This document shows, one piece after another, positions 25,173 to 37,193 of a stretch of DNA of 64,000 bases (its first letter is position 1; each line of letters opens with the position of its first letter). A program made the position numbers and the translations under genes. The notes beneath the pieces are model-generated. The model saw only the letters and a list, made by a program, of their open reading frames with translations. It was not told the origin of the DNA and did no database searches. Origin of the DNA: Raphanus sativus (taxonomy: Eukaryota; Streptophyta; Magnoliopsida; Brassicales; Brassicaceae); the NCBI RefSeq assembly GCF_000801105.2, contig NC_079514.1, forward strand, positions 15,106,293 to 15,170,292, written 5' to 3'.

Positions 25173-26325
25173 TCAATACTATTAAAATTGGATCATGATT
25201 CATGACCCATTAATATATGTCTTATCTAATAATTAAAAGTATAATGATAATTTGGTTAGTGGATTTAATTTTCTATCCAAATGAACTTTGTATTTGATAA
25301 CTCCTTTTTATTCCAAAGCAACCGTAAAAAAATATTGGGGATCCACGTTCTCCACCTAAATACTTAAATTTATTCATTGATATTTTATTATTTTGAATAA
25401 TATTTTATTTAGTTTTATTTGTTACCAACGCTTCTTATAAAACGTATGGGTTTATGTTGGGAATTATATATAGTTCTATTAATTGACATCTAAATTTATC
25501 CTATTAAATCTATTCTACTAAAATAATATTGTTGTCTATTTAATAAATATTATGTCTAACAATTCTCTTATTAAAAAACATTTTATTATCACTATTTTAT
25601 AATTGTATTTAGTTTTATTTAAACATTAACCATTACGTTATGACGGTTATCAATAGGTAAGAAAAATTTAACTCTACTTTAGTATATGTTATAACCCTAC
25701 GGTTTTTTTCTTCTAACCACCACAACATTAAGATAATCTACGTTATATCTGTATATAAATAAAAAAATTAACATATAAGAAAAAGTTACATATTCACCGA
25801 AACAAATAAAAAAAAAATTACAAACCAACATTAGTATTCGCGGGTCAAAATCTAGAACAAATAAATATAATTACAAAGTAACGGACATACAAAGAACCAA
25901 ACGTACGTCGGATTAATTTTTAAATTGCTATTACTTTATAAAATAGATTTTGATTAAGATTTATACACAAATTAAATTCTGATCCATCATTTGAAGCGCA
26001 TGCACATTTTTTATTTTACATTAAAAATTTCATATTTGTACTTTTAGTCATATTTGCGTTTTTCTTTGTAATTATATTTTTGTAAAATATTCTACTTAAA
26101 TTGTTAGTAAAAGATTTTAATATGTTCTATTAAAAAAAAACACGATCTATTGATAAATATTTTGTTTAACTTTTTAATAAGTGCATCAAATTATATCATA
26201 ATTCTAACCATTAGATTGAACACAAATATGATTATAAAAATAACACAAATATAAAAATTAAATTTCTAATAAAAATTTAAAACAAAAAAATATGTCTGTC
26301 TTTTTAAGAACGGTTCAGAATCTAG
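25173..26325. mobile_element. Candidate Helitron 3
   Basis: It begins TCAATACTATTAAAATTGG after an A and ends TCAGAATCTAG before a T, giving the A|TC...CTAG|T arrangement. The 3' hairpin is weak compared with Helitrons 1 and 2. The interior is AT-rich with no coding capacity. A second Helitron-like 3' end (GGGTCAAAATCTAG) occurs inside near 25838, so this may be a composite. Confidence 0.4.
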
Positions 26326-26411
26326 TATTGTATTAAAAATTGTTTTTTTTCATAAACAACGCTACACTTAACAGTATTTATGTGTTCTACTGTTTTTTGC
26401 AACAATATCAC

Positions 26412-27601
26412 ACTAGGCTCTGAATGGTAATAGCGGATTGGACGGTGCGGGACAAGCGGATTAATTAGTGCGGTGCGGTTTTACTGCGGTTTATACATGA
26501 GAAACGTACACTGCGGAACAACTGCAGTTTGTCTAAACGGTGCGGTCCATAACAAAATATGAATGGTGACATTTATAATGAATAGTGTAACTGCGGGATA
26601 CATATAATGTATTTTATATTATATAAACTAAAATATTAGTCACACTAATATTTAAAATATATATATATATTATTTTTAGATAAATTATATAGCTGAAATA
26701 TGAATAATATTTTGGGTATTTCGGCATACAAATAATATTTTTAAATTATTTGATTATTTAAAACTAAATATAGTTAAATTTATAAATATATAAACTATAA
26801 AATTTGGATATCCATTCGGTTCTCGATTCGATTTTGGTTCGGTTTTATTTGTTTGGTTCTAGAGATATAAATCTACTAGTATAATTGACATGATCTAAAT
26901 CCGAACAGAACTATATTTCAGTTTGATTTTTTCGGTTCCGAGTAAATGTGCTCAGACCTACTTACTACCATCAAATCTTAATATATTTATACTTTGTAAA
27001 CTAAACAACTAGTGCAATTAATATAGTTTTTAAAAATATAAATTTTATTTTTAAAATTACTTTATATATCTGAAATATAAAAATTAATATGCTATTACTG
27101 AGATTTATACAATTGTTTTATTTTAAAAACTTATAATTGCAGTAGTTCTTTACAAAATAATTTTTAAAAAATTATTATAACTCAAAATTAAATATATAAC
27201 TTATCTAATAAAAAGGAATATTTTAATATATCTAATTTTCTTAATTAAATAACATACTTTTGAATTAATATATTATATGTATAATTCATATACAAACAAA
27301 GTATTAGTGGTAACAAGTAAATATTTTTAGGTATTTTTTAAAAAATTGTTTAAAAGAATATGAATAATAAAAGGTCATGAATTAAATAAATATGTCGAAA
27401 TATAATTTATGATGTAATTATAATTTTTTTATTTTAGTATAAACATTAAACTGGTAGAATTGCAGAGTACAAAAAAACATACATCTTTTAAAAGTTAAAT
27501 AAATAATCAAATCAAACCACACCTTACCACATCAAACCACACGTTACTAACTTCTTTTCCTTTTCAGGTGCGGTCAAGACGTAACCCGTCCCGCTGTCCC
27601 T
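26412..27601. mobile_element. AT-rich element bracketed by GC-rich repeats, possibly hAT-like
   Basis: GC-rich blocks rich in GGTGCGG/TGCGGT (26430-26555) and, at the other side, in related sequence partly on the opposite strand (27520-27601, AACCACACC, GGTGCGG, CCGTCCCGCTGTCCC) bracket about 1 kb of very AT-rich DNA. This resembles non-autonomous hAT elements, but no clean terminal inverted repeat or 8-bp target duplication was found. Confidence 0.35.
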
Positions 27602-28111
27602 TCTTTTCTATTTTTTTAATTAAAAAATTTACAACAATTAATAACCAAAAAGTAAATTGAATGGTAACACAATTTTATCCCGCATGTGTGTTTTGTTTGG
27701 AATGCAGTTAACATTCAATACCTAAATATATGTGACATTATAGCGATGGGATAATATTATAATATTTTTTCTTGTTGAATTTATTTTATTGTGTAAGTCT
27801 TTTTAACTGATTATATTTGGTTTTACAAAACCAGAAATAAAATGCATTGTTATGTAATTATGATATAAATTTGCTTATTATAATTTTTATGTATTCTCTA
27901 AATTTTAGTTAATATAGATTATTAATTAATATAATATATAAAATATATTTAAAATATATTTTATGTGATATAATTATTTTGGTGGTATAATTTTTAGTCT
28001 AGTTTCTATTAAAAATATTAATATTGTATGTTATAAGAATAATGAGCATTTATCAAAAAATACTAAATAATTAAGAGAATCTTTAATTTAAAATGGTGTA
28101 ATTTCTATACT
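27602..28111. other. AT-rich sequence without recognised features
   Basis: Nothing beyond AT-rich DNA is visible. Confidence 0.5.
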
Positions 28112-29090
28112 TGATATCTTGTGTATTTCATGATTTTAACCATCTATTTTGCATTCATTTTGATTATTTAAGATAGTATTTAGGTTTGTCTAGGTTGCAT
28201 TGCATGGTGTTTATGTGTTTTCAGGTTTGGAGAAGTACTAATCAGATTTTGGAGCTTAAGAAGTCATGAAACGTCCACATGGTGAGTAATGGTGCGGTAG
28301 CAGGGAATCTTCGCGGGCAAATGGAGGCAGCGACGAACCATGACGACCGCAGGCAACCATCGCGGGTGAAGGTAGGTCGCGACGAGAGTTCGACGAATCC
28401 GACCAGAGCGTTTTGCGGGCTGTCATCGCAGGAAGAAGAGGGCGCGGCCATGGCATGCGTATCGCGGCCTACTTTCGCGGGTTTGAGGAGGCTGCGGCCG
28501 AAGTTTAAAACAGACTTTATCCATTTTCTATTTGGGTCGGCCCAGGGTTGTTGGGTTGACCCGGTTCGAGTTTTAGCTTAGTATAAATACATTTTAGACC
28601 TAAAGGTTATCTGATCTTGTTTTCTCTGTAATCACATTAGCTATTTTGGTGAAAGACTTATTCTTGAGCTTCTTTTCATCTATATCTCTTGTGATTATTG
28701 ATCAATCCTGACTACTAAACATGATTAACCTTCATTCATCCATGGGTTTTGGGTTATTCATGTCTATTAGTGAGTAGTTACCTTTTGGATTCATGGGCTA
28801 GGGTGATTAGGGTGATTAAGTGAAGATCTAAGGGTGTTTAGTGTTAGATCTCTTGTTTCTTTGCTTGTCTACTTCTCTTAATGCTAGATTAAAATTGGCC
28901 TCTTTATTCTAGAGCTCTAGACATTTCTCATCCACAAGGTGTTTGATGAAATGTCTGAACCAAGTAGAGCTTGCTCTAAACTTACCTTACACAAAGATCA
29001 TTGTGTTACGGGAGTTTAGATAGTTAATAGACTCATCCCGATTGCTTAGATCTTTTAGGCTCAAAGACCTTTGATGTCTAGTTGATTAAA
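28112..29090 (+). mobile_element. Diverged LTR fragment related to the 56-63 kb retrotransposon
   Basis: It starts TGATATCTTGTG, like the TGATATCTCATG start of the complete LTR at 56250. The downstream order of motifs is also shared: a TATA box (AGTATAAATAC), ACATGATTA, TTTTGGATTCATGGG, TAGGGTGATTA, GTGTTTAGTGTTAGATCT and GATGAAATGTCTGAACCAA. A GC-rich segment (28262-28560) occupies the U3 position but is unlike the one in the complete element. The right end is lost and no second LTR or primer site is adjacent. Confidence 0.65.
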
Positions 29091-29750
29091 GCAAATGAAC
29101 ATTTTTATTGACCATAGAATTTGCTTATTTCAATACTAAAATAGGGTTGTGGTTGGAGATGGCATAATTTTCAACCATTATGTCTTTTAATTGGCCTTCT
29201 ATGAAATCATTTCAATAAAAGAAAACTATATGTGGATATATTATTCTAAATATTAATTTACAAAGAATGATGACAGTTATATATGAAAACTTCTAAACTT
29301 AATTGAGGGAAAGTCATTATATATAATTTATAAAAACATATTAGGAATATAGTCCAGACGATTGAGAGGCATAACTTGTGACTATATATTACATCTTGCG
29401 GTGAATGATGATAAAGTTTTTATGAATACTAAACAAAAAGACAAATATATAACTTGTGACCTTTTTTAATTTTAGCTTTGTTATCATTCACAGCATGATG
29501 GTTTTTAACTTTTTGAAATAAAACCATTAAGCAGTGAGTGATAATAAAGATTTGATAAACGTTTTTAGCTAGTGACTATTACATCCTATAATTTTCTTAA
29601 ATACCAAACATATAGAAGTTTATGAGGTACAAACTTCACAATCATTACATTGATTAATTTAAAAATATTTCTTGTCCACATAAGTCCTATAAATAGACAA
29701 AGCCACACCAACACAAAAATCCACACCACCACCCTCTAGCTTGTCTCTAG
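29091..29750 (+). promoter_or_regulatory. PAP7 upstream region with TATA box
   Basis: AT-rich upstream DNA with a good TATA box (TATAAATA, 29688-29695) about 56 bp before the PAP7 start codon, implying a very short 5' leader of roughly 30 nt. No phosphate-starvation P1BS motif was seen in this stretch by eye. Confidence 0.55.
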
Positions 29751-32700
29751 ATGGATACCATGAGAGATAAGCCAATAAAATTCTCAACTTCTGTTTTCTG
29801 TTTGATCATTTTATTATCGGTCTATAACTCCACTGCGGAGCTACGACGGTTGGTCCAACCACCAAAATCCGATGGTACACTCAGTTTTCTAGTTGTCGGC
29901 GACTGGGGAAGAAGAGGTTCTTATAATCAGTCTCAAGTAGCTCTTCAGGTACGTAAACATACGGAGATATGTATATACGTGTGTATGTATGCCTTTTCGA
30001 GAAGCAGTATTTCATCCTTGTTTGTAATTTAGCTAATTTCAAGTTCTTTTATACGGCGTGGTTACTGGTTAGAATTGATATGAGAAGAATTAGGAGAAAG
30101 GACGAAAATGATTAGATAAATTATATAATAGTTAATATTATATGATAGCTTAAGCGAGAGAAGCGTGTAATATTGTGTTTTCTTGACGTCTAATGCATTC
30201 TTCATTAAATTACTGATTAGGCTATTGAAGTAACCGATAATAACAACAATTAATAAACTGGCTATTGCGTGGAAAACGTAATTTCAGTCTTATATTTAAA
30301 ATTTTATATTTTAATATTAGATGTCTTTTTTGGTCAATATGGAGTATTAGATGTGTAAGGGCATCTCCAACCCTACTCTATTTCTACTCCAAACATCATT
30401 TTGGAGTAAAATCCTCTCCGATCCCACTCCATTTCCAACTCCAAAATGGAGTAATGGTTAGAGTTACTCCATTTATGGAGTAATCTTACACATTACTCCA
30501 TTTTGGAGTTGAACTTTTTTTATTTATGAAATGGTCCTTTAAATATTTAATGCTCTTATTTTTTATTTAAATAATATTTTAAAATGATACAACAACATAA
30601 GTTATTTCATTATTTAATAATTTGACATAAAATACATAACATAATTAAATAACAAAAATAATATAAAATAAAAATAATATAAAATAAATGATTTAAATAT
30701 CCGATTTCAAAAAAATACTCGATTTAAGAATATCAAAGATAAAGAAACTCATTTTTCATTACGAAATGCATTAATCGATCATTTGTGGGGAAATATCGTA
30801 ATGCTTATTATTGAACCAACTTATACATTATGTTTTATTCTATTTTTTATGATTTTTTGTACCTTTTAATAATATATGTTTAATTTAAATAAATTATATT
30901 TTTAAGTATTTTTGCAAACATAAAATAGTTGGGGTTAATTAGTAAATTTTTATAAGTATAAGATACTATTAAAAATTATTAACTATTTTTAGAGTAAAAG
31001 ATGGAGTAATACATTAGAGTAAAACATCACTCCATTTTGAAGTAAAATTTGGAGTAATACATTGGAGATGCTCTAATAACATGTTTAGGTGTAGGGGAGA
31101 GCGATTATTTTGTGTAGCTTTGTTATCTACCTAACTTTTCTTTTGTGTATGTTAATGGGCTTCCTATTAAAATTGCATAAAATAAAATGTTGCGGGGATA
31201 AATAATAATCTTACATTATTTGCGTTTGCATCTTCCATTCTACTAGTATACGTCATCTTTGTTTTCTATCATTTTCATATTATGTATTATCCCTTTTCAT
31301 TCACTTTACTAATCATATTGACTACTATAACTCTTTTCTGTTCAGATGGGAAAAACAGGAAAGGATTTAAATATCGATTTCGTCATTTCGACTGGAGATA
31401 ACTTTTACGATGACGGAATAACAAGTCCATATGATTGTCAATTTCAAGATTCTTTTACGAATATTTACACAGCATCTAGCTTACAAAAGCCATGGTATAA
31501 TGGTAATTAAGCTATCTTTTCCAGCTGAAAATAAGACAAAATACTTGAGCTATATTATCATTTTTTTTCCCTTCTGAACTTCATTAATAATAAAATTTGA
31601 CGAACAAATAACAACATAAACAGAGCAAAACAGAGCTCTCTATAAGCAAACCAACTCTCTCATCCTCGGGTGACCACAAAAATCGCTCAACCATAGACCA
31701 CAAACACGACCAGATACAAAAGAGAATGTCAGAGGCCTCGGCTCTCATTAACAAAGAATTCAAACAACCAGGCAGGATGTCCAGTTGTAACATAAGACCG
31801 AAGTCTTCTTTGTCTTGTCACACTTTGAGCAATAAGTGCCGCACCTCTATTCTCCTCTTTCGATACATATCTCAGTTGATACTCCTCTACACCATTCAGA
31901 ATTCTTTTTAGCTCCGTCACATGATATTCCAAAGCTGGCCATCGGTGAGGTTTTTGAAATGCCAAAAAAATTTCCTTAAAATCACCTGCAAAAGTAATTT
32001 TAGAATAGTGCAAGCTTGACATGCTCTCAGCGGCCCATAATAGCGTGGAATATCTAGCCTCCTCCAGCGAACCAATGTTCGAGAAGGCTCTCCTACTATG
32101 AGTCATTACCACTCCCCTGAAATTTCGAACCACCCAAGCAACTCCTAAAGTCTTTGAGCCTTTGTCGAGCTCAAACGCAACGTTACAAATAAGCCACCCT
32201 TGCTTTGGAGGTTTCCATTTCCGTTTTTCCTTTGTCACCTTGATCTCCTTCTCATTTGACATTTCTTCTTCCACCAGTTGAGCTAGGAACCATTCTCCCG
32301 CCTCCTGTCTAGCCTTGCGAATTATTTCCTGTGGTTCCCATCGAATCCCATTGAATAAGAAATCATTTCTGCTCTTCCAAATGAACCATACTATCCATGG
32401 CCAAGCTCTGTGGTTCTCTACTTCTGCCCCTTGTAAAGATCGAGCCTGCAACAGGTAATTGATATTTGAAAACAACCCGCCATTCTGAAATCCCCATTCC
32501 GGTTGAGGGATGTCAGCTAAAGCCCAGGCTTGTTTTGCAGGATCGCATTCAAACAGAGCATGAAGGATCGATTCTCCATTGAGTCCACAAAGCTGACATC
32601 TTTCATCTATCTTCATCCCTCTTCTGATGATCAAGTCTGCCACTGGGATCGCATCACTCAAGCTCTTCCATAAGAAGGTGCGGATCTTAGGAGCTGTTGG

Positions 32701-35700
32701 CAGCAACCATATCTTTTCTTTGACAGGGTTCATTGATGGCAAAAGTAAGGCCGCTGGATGCTCTTCTTTGATCTTCCTGTCTCTTGCAAGCCAATATGCA
32801 GATTTGATAGTCAAGTTGCCACTTCGGTTATACTTCCAAAGAAAAGAGTCGTCTCTCATGATCGCTGGAGGATTGGCCAAAATCAACTCAACATCCGATG
32901 GCACAAAGAGGTCCTGAAGCACATCTAGATCCCATGTTCGAGTATTGACATCTATCAAATCACTGACAAGTAAATTGAGATCAAAGGTTGCATTTCTGAT
33001 CCATGGCGCTCTCATCCCTAACTCTGGATCGTGCACCCATTTGTCAATCCAAACTCTGGTCTTTCTACCATCTCCCACCTTCCATTTTAATCATTTTTCT
33101 AGCAATTATCTGCCATATAAAACGCTCCTCCAGACAAAGGACGGCCTAACTCCCAGCACCGCTTCTGAGAAAGATGAATTGGGATAATATCTGCTCTTCA
33201 AAAGCTTGGCAACCAGGGATTCCGGTTGATTGATTAGTTTCCATCCTTGCTTGGCCAACAAGGCTTGATTAAAACATTCCAAGTCCTTAAAACCTAGCCC
33301 TCCTAGCTCTTTTGGCAGACACATAGTGTCCCAAGCGATCCAGTGGATTTTGTTGACATGATTGTCCGCATTCCACCAGAACTTTGCCATTATGCTTTTG
33401 ATCTGATTTAATACCGTTTTTGGAATCTTGAAGCATGACATGGCAAAGACCGGTAGAGCCGACACAGTCGTCTTAATCAGAATCTCTTTCCCTCCCTGAG
33501 AGAGCTTGCGTAGGAACCAAGAGTCCATTCTGCCTTGAGTTCTGTCCCTTAGGTATGACAAAAGCTTGACCTTCGAGCCCGATAGGCATTCAGGGAGTCC
33601 AAGGTACTTGCTGTGACCACCTTCATTATCTATTCCAAAGATGTCTTGAATCTTCCTTTTCTCACTTTCCGGAATCAAACCGCCAAAAGTGATAGAGGAT
33701 TTCTGATAGTTTATGCACTGACCTGTAGCTTCACCATAGAAGTTCAGAATCTTCTTTAGGTTCTTACATTGAGTGACAGAAGCATGGCATAGGAATAGAC
33801 TGTCATCGGCAAATAACAGATGTGAGACTGTCGGGCCTTCATTCTAGAAGCTCATTCCAGTGAGGACATTGTTTCTTTCCGCTACGTCCATTAGGTGTGA
33901 CAGCCCTTCCGTACACAACACAAAGAGAAATACTCAATAGCCACCTCTGCCTTTGCCGCATCCGACCATTGGTCCACTCCATGCTTATCTTTCAGTTTCA
34001 GCAGTCTATTTCGCAGTCTGTTTGCCTTCACAGACAGATGAAAAAACTTGGAATTGCGGTCACCTAATTTGAGCCATTTCTCTCTACTCTTTTGTCTCCA
34101 AAACATTTCTTCTTCCTTGTACGCTAGCACCAACTCCTTCTTTAGATTATTAATAACAAACCAGCAAGGATATGGTTTAGATTGAAACCATTCCAACCTA
34201 GCTTGCAATTGATTAATCTTATTTTTGGCATTGAGTCTTTTTCTGTGTTTCCAATTGCTCATGACTTTCCTGCAGTTTCTTATCTTGAAAGTTACAGTTT
34301 CCACGCCTCTGCTCTTTCTCCATTCTGTTTCAACTTCTTTTCTTGCATCAGGGTGGTGTAACAGTCGTCGATCAAACCGAAATTGTCCTCTATGGACATC
34401 AGCGCAGGCTCTCAAGTTCACCAAAATTGGTCTGTGATCAGACCCCCTCTTCTCGAGGAAGGATTGGTTTGATTGAGGAAAGCTTGAGTGCCACGCTTTA
34501 TTTCCAAAACACCTATCAAGGCAGCATTGGATGTATTTTTTCCATCTTGTTCCAGCCCAAGTGAACCTGTTTCCTTTGCTGCTCAACTCATCCATTCCAC
34601 AAAAGGTTAGCATCTCCGCAAACGGTTTGAACGATGCTTTAGCTCTCTTTGGGCCACCAAGTTTTTCCTCATTGTTGAGTATTTCATTGAAATCCCCAAT
34701 AAGAGCCCATGCCTCATCTCTCCTCTTCCTAGTCTCATCAAACGTTCCCATACTATGCTACGACCATCAGAAGCTGGCTCGCCATATACGCACGTTAAGA
34801 AGAAGGAAGCATCTCCTAATTTCACAAAATAGTCTACAATATTTTTATCCGAACTTTTAATACAAAGGGTAACAGACTTCTTCCATAAAATTGTTAGACC
34901 TCCACTGTACCCAATCGGATTAACAGTGTGGACTTGCTCATAACCAAACCATACTTGAAGGTCAACAACTACATTTCGACATTTTTTTGTTTCCATTAAA
35001 AATAAAATCTCCGGGAATTGGTATTGACGCAACTCCCGCAGTCGTTGAACTGTCAAGCCTTGAGGCCGCCCCAAGCTCTGGCAGTTCCAACTCAGAAAGC
35101 TCATTGGGACTTCGGCGAACCCTCATTTGGGATCACCTTAATGCAAGCCGTCTTGCTGGTTGAGTTCCTCTCCTCTTCTTCCACTGAGCATTTCCTCTTC
35201 TTACTACTTCCCATCGCTTGTTTGCCCTCCCTCTTCTCCTCTAGCAACTCCAAGTTCGGTCCCTTACTCTCTCGGCTCTTCTGTTGACGAACCGATTTTG
35301 GTGGACGTCTTCTCGGAGCTGGCCTTTTCCTGGGAACTTCGGAAGAACAGGGAGCATTATTAACTGCTTTGAACACCGTTGAGTAAACAGAGGGTAATGA
35401 ACCAGCCTTATCAGAGCTATCTGCATTTCCTTCGAGAAGCATGAGGCAAGGCGCAGACTTACGATCCATATTACGTTGAGCAGTCATGGAGGCAGCCATC
35501 AATTTGTTGGGATTGCTCTTCACGCTTAGAGCATCTGAGTGTTCCTCTCTCTCTTCGTAATCAAAGATATGACCTTTGCCTTTGTTTAGATCACTTGTGA
35601 CCTCAGGAGGAGACTCCATTCTCAGTGCTAGTCTCTGTGAAGTAGTTCCTTGCTCTGCAAGTTTCACTGATTGTTGAATCTTGTCAACCTTTATCCCGTG

Positions 35701-37193
35701 GCTTTCTCCAGTATCAGCCCTTAAGTATCTTTTCATCTCCTCCAGAATCTCCTTGGCTATCTTACCTTTTCCAGAAGCTGGATCGATAGCTATATTATCA
35801 TTTATATTTATCTTTTCTTAACGAGATTTTTTATTTACTTTTTTTTTTTGACAAAAGAGCTGTTTTTTATTTACTTTCTCTTACTCTTTTCTATCTATCA
35901 CCAGTATTAGGAAACCATGACTATAGAGGTAACGTCGCTGCACAACTCAGTCCGATACTGAAGGATTTGGACTGTCGATGGGTTTGTTTAAGATCTTACG
36001 TGGTTAACGCCGGTAATTAACTTAACAACAGAAAGTAAATACCTTTTTCATTTTGAAATATATATAATAATTATTACTTCAAACAATCCTTTTGTAGATA
36101 TCGTCGATATTTTCTTCGTGGACACAACACCGTTCGTAAATAAATATTTTGATGAGCCAAAGGACCATGTTTATGATTGGAGAGGCGTGCTACCAAGAAA
36201 CAAGTATCTTAAGAATCTCTTAGCGGTAAGTAACTTTTTACTCTTTCACACAAGCTAGCATTTTAACAGGTTCTATTGAAATAGTAGTTTTTGCAGTTCG
36301 ACGTCATTAACTTATCCAAAAGTCATTATTTTATAAGAAATTGATAAAATTTTAATCACTTTCGAGAATATATTAAATTATAGGATGTCAACGTGGCCTT
36401 GCAAAAATCAGTTGCAAAATGGAAAATAGTGGTAGGTCACCACACAATCAAAAGTGCAGGTCACCACGGGATTACGAAAGAGCTTGAGAAACAACTTTTA
36501 CCTATCCTTGAGGTAATTTTACTACCATAAAAAATCAAACTATGAAATATTGAAATGAAACACAATTACTTTGTTTTCTTGAAAATTAGGCTAATAAAGT
36601 TGATCTCTACATAAACGGGCATGATCATTGCTTGGAGCACATAAGCAGCATTAACAGGTGACTAATACTTTGTACTAATCAATTAATCGATTAATTGTGG
36701 GTTGTATCCGTAAAGTAAGAGCATCTCCAACCCCACTCCATAATTTACTCTAAAATTGAGAATGAAGTTGAAAATGGAGTGGAAAATGGAGGGATGACCA
36801 AAAAATAAAAGCATTACTCTATAAATGGAGTAATGCTTTTATTTTTTGGTCATCACTCTATTTCCCACTCCATTTCCAACTCCATTCTCAATTTTGAAGT
36901 AAAATATGGAGTGGGGTTGAAGATGCCCTAAGAGAGTCAAAAACAAAACGGTACGCATGTTTTGTGATATCTCCAGTGGAATACAATTTTTGACAAGTGG
37001 CGGTGGGTCCAAGGCGTGGAAAGGGGACGTGAACGAGTGGAACCCGCAAGAGATGAGGTTTTACTATGATGGACAAGGATTCATGTCGGTTTATCTATCG
37101 GAAGCAGCACTGCGTGTAGTTTTTTACGATGGGTATGGTCGCGTTCTGCATCAATGGAACACTTATAAGGAGGGGATTTATACGGATATCTAA
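29751..37193 (+). CDS. PAP7: Purple acid phosphatase 7 (low-molecular-weight type)
   Basis: A secreted-type dinuclear metallophosphatase that hydrolyses phosphate monoesters. Seven exons: 29751-29948, 31346-31502, 35905-36012, 36098-36225, 36384-36512, 36590-36657, 36977-37193. The total of 1005 nt encodes 334 residues. All introns are GT-AG and the frame is continuous. The N terminus has a signal peptide ([14 protein letters not shown]). The five PAP metal-ligand motifs are present in order: [22 protein letters not shown] and GHDH. The C terminus ends KEGIYTDI. Internal exons 2-5 have the same lengths as in PAP8 (157, 108, 128, 129 nt). Introns 1 and 6 carry MITEs and intron 2 a 4.2-kb antisense LINE, yet splice sites are preserved. 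It matches Arabidopsis PAP7 better than PAP8 ([28 protein letters not shown]). Whether the long intron 2 is spliced efficiently cannot be judged. Confidence 0.94.
30359..31073. mobile_element. Tourist-like MITE 1 in PAP7 intron 1
   Basis: 715 bp with inverted ends GGGCATCTCCAA and TTGGAGATGCTC, flanked by TAA target duplications (30356-30358 and 31074-31076). The interior has further inverted TACTCCATTTTGGAGT-type motifs and is non-coding. A TAA/TTA target duplication indicates PIF/Harbinger ancestry. Confidence 0.85.
31729..33105 (-). pseudogene. LINE zf-RVT and RNase H-like C terminus
   Basis: It continues the RT frame after two in-frame stops (R*LLEK*LKW around 33080-33105). It contains the zf-RVT signature [18 protein letters not shown] and [17 protein letters not shown], then an RNase H-like region ([34 protein letters not shown]). 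The usual first acidic residue of the RNase H domain appears replaced (CNVAFE). Confidence 0.85.
33106..33925 (-). pseudogene. LINE reverse transcriptase remnant with FADD motif
   Basis: In one minus-strand frame it reads [20 protein letters not shown], then an in-frame TAG (33844-33846), then [11 protein letters not shown] with the catalytic FADD at 33802-33813. It continues through [12 protein letters not shown] to [15 protein letters not shown]. The N-terminal RT motifs are missing: the endonuclease linker joins almost directly to FVLC, a deletion of perhaps 1 kb compared with related elements. Confidence 0.85.
33891..35104 (-). pseudogene. LINE ORF2 endonuclease domain, frameshifted
   Basis: It begins [17 protein letters not shown], a typical plant L1 endonuclease start. 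It continues with [17 protein letters not shown] and then, after a frameshift around 34750, [18 protein letters not shown] and [11 protein letters not shown], the catalytic SDH motif. Further downstream it reads [17 protein letters not shown], the linker to the RT domain. The frame closes at 33891, where it meets the internal deletion. Confidence 0.85.
35101..35787 (-). pseudogene. LINE ORF1, truncated C-terminal part
   Basis: The frame is open from the LINE 5' edge ([19 protein letters not shown]) to a TGA at 35101. It is lysine/serine-rich with the basic stretch [13 protein letters not shown]. No zinc knuckle is left; it would lie upstream in a full-length element. The stop overlaps the start of the next ORF as ATGA, an arrangement compatible with stop-restart translation of ORF2. 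Confidence 0.7.
36719..36928. mobile_element. Tourist-like MITE 2 in PAP7 intron 6
   Basis: 210 bp, an almost perfect foldback with arms of about 100 bp around the centre CTCTATAAATGGAG. Ends are GAGCATCTCCAACCCC and GGGGTTGAAGATGCCC, with TAA target duplications at 36716-36718 and 36929-36931. It makes up about two thirds of the 319-bp intron. Confidence 0.92.

Larger units (their letters stand above)
31564..35787 (-). mobile_element. 5'-truncated L1-type LINE, antisense in PAP7 intron 2
   Basis: A non-LTR retrotransposon in reverse orientation, with a short poly(A) tail (T run on the plus strand at 31561-31568). A 16-bp target duplication AGCTATATTATCATTT flanks it at 31548-31563 and 35788-35803. 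On the minus strand it encodes, in order: an ORF1 C-terminal part, an AP-endonuclease-like domain, the end of a reverse transcriptase, a zf-RVT region and an RNase H-like domain. ORF1 is open right up to the 5' boundary, so the copy is 5'-truncated. A frameshift in the endonuclease, several stops and a large RT deletion make it dead. Confidence 0.95.

Noticed and set aside
26412..27680. GAATGGTAA direct repeat (about 26420 and 27660) as a target duplication
   Set aside because: The sequences just inside the two copies do not form an inverted repeat, so the match may be chance.
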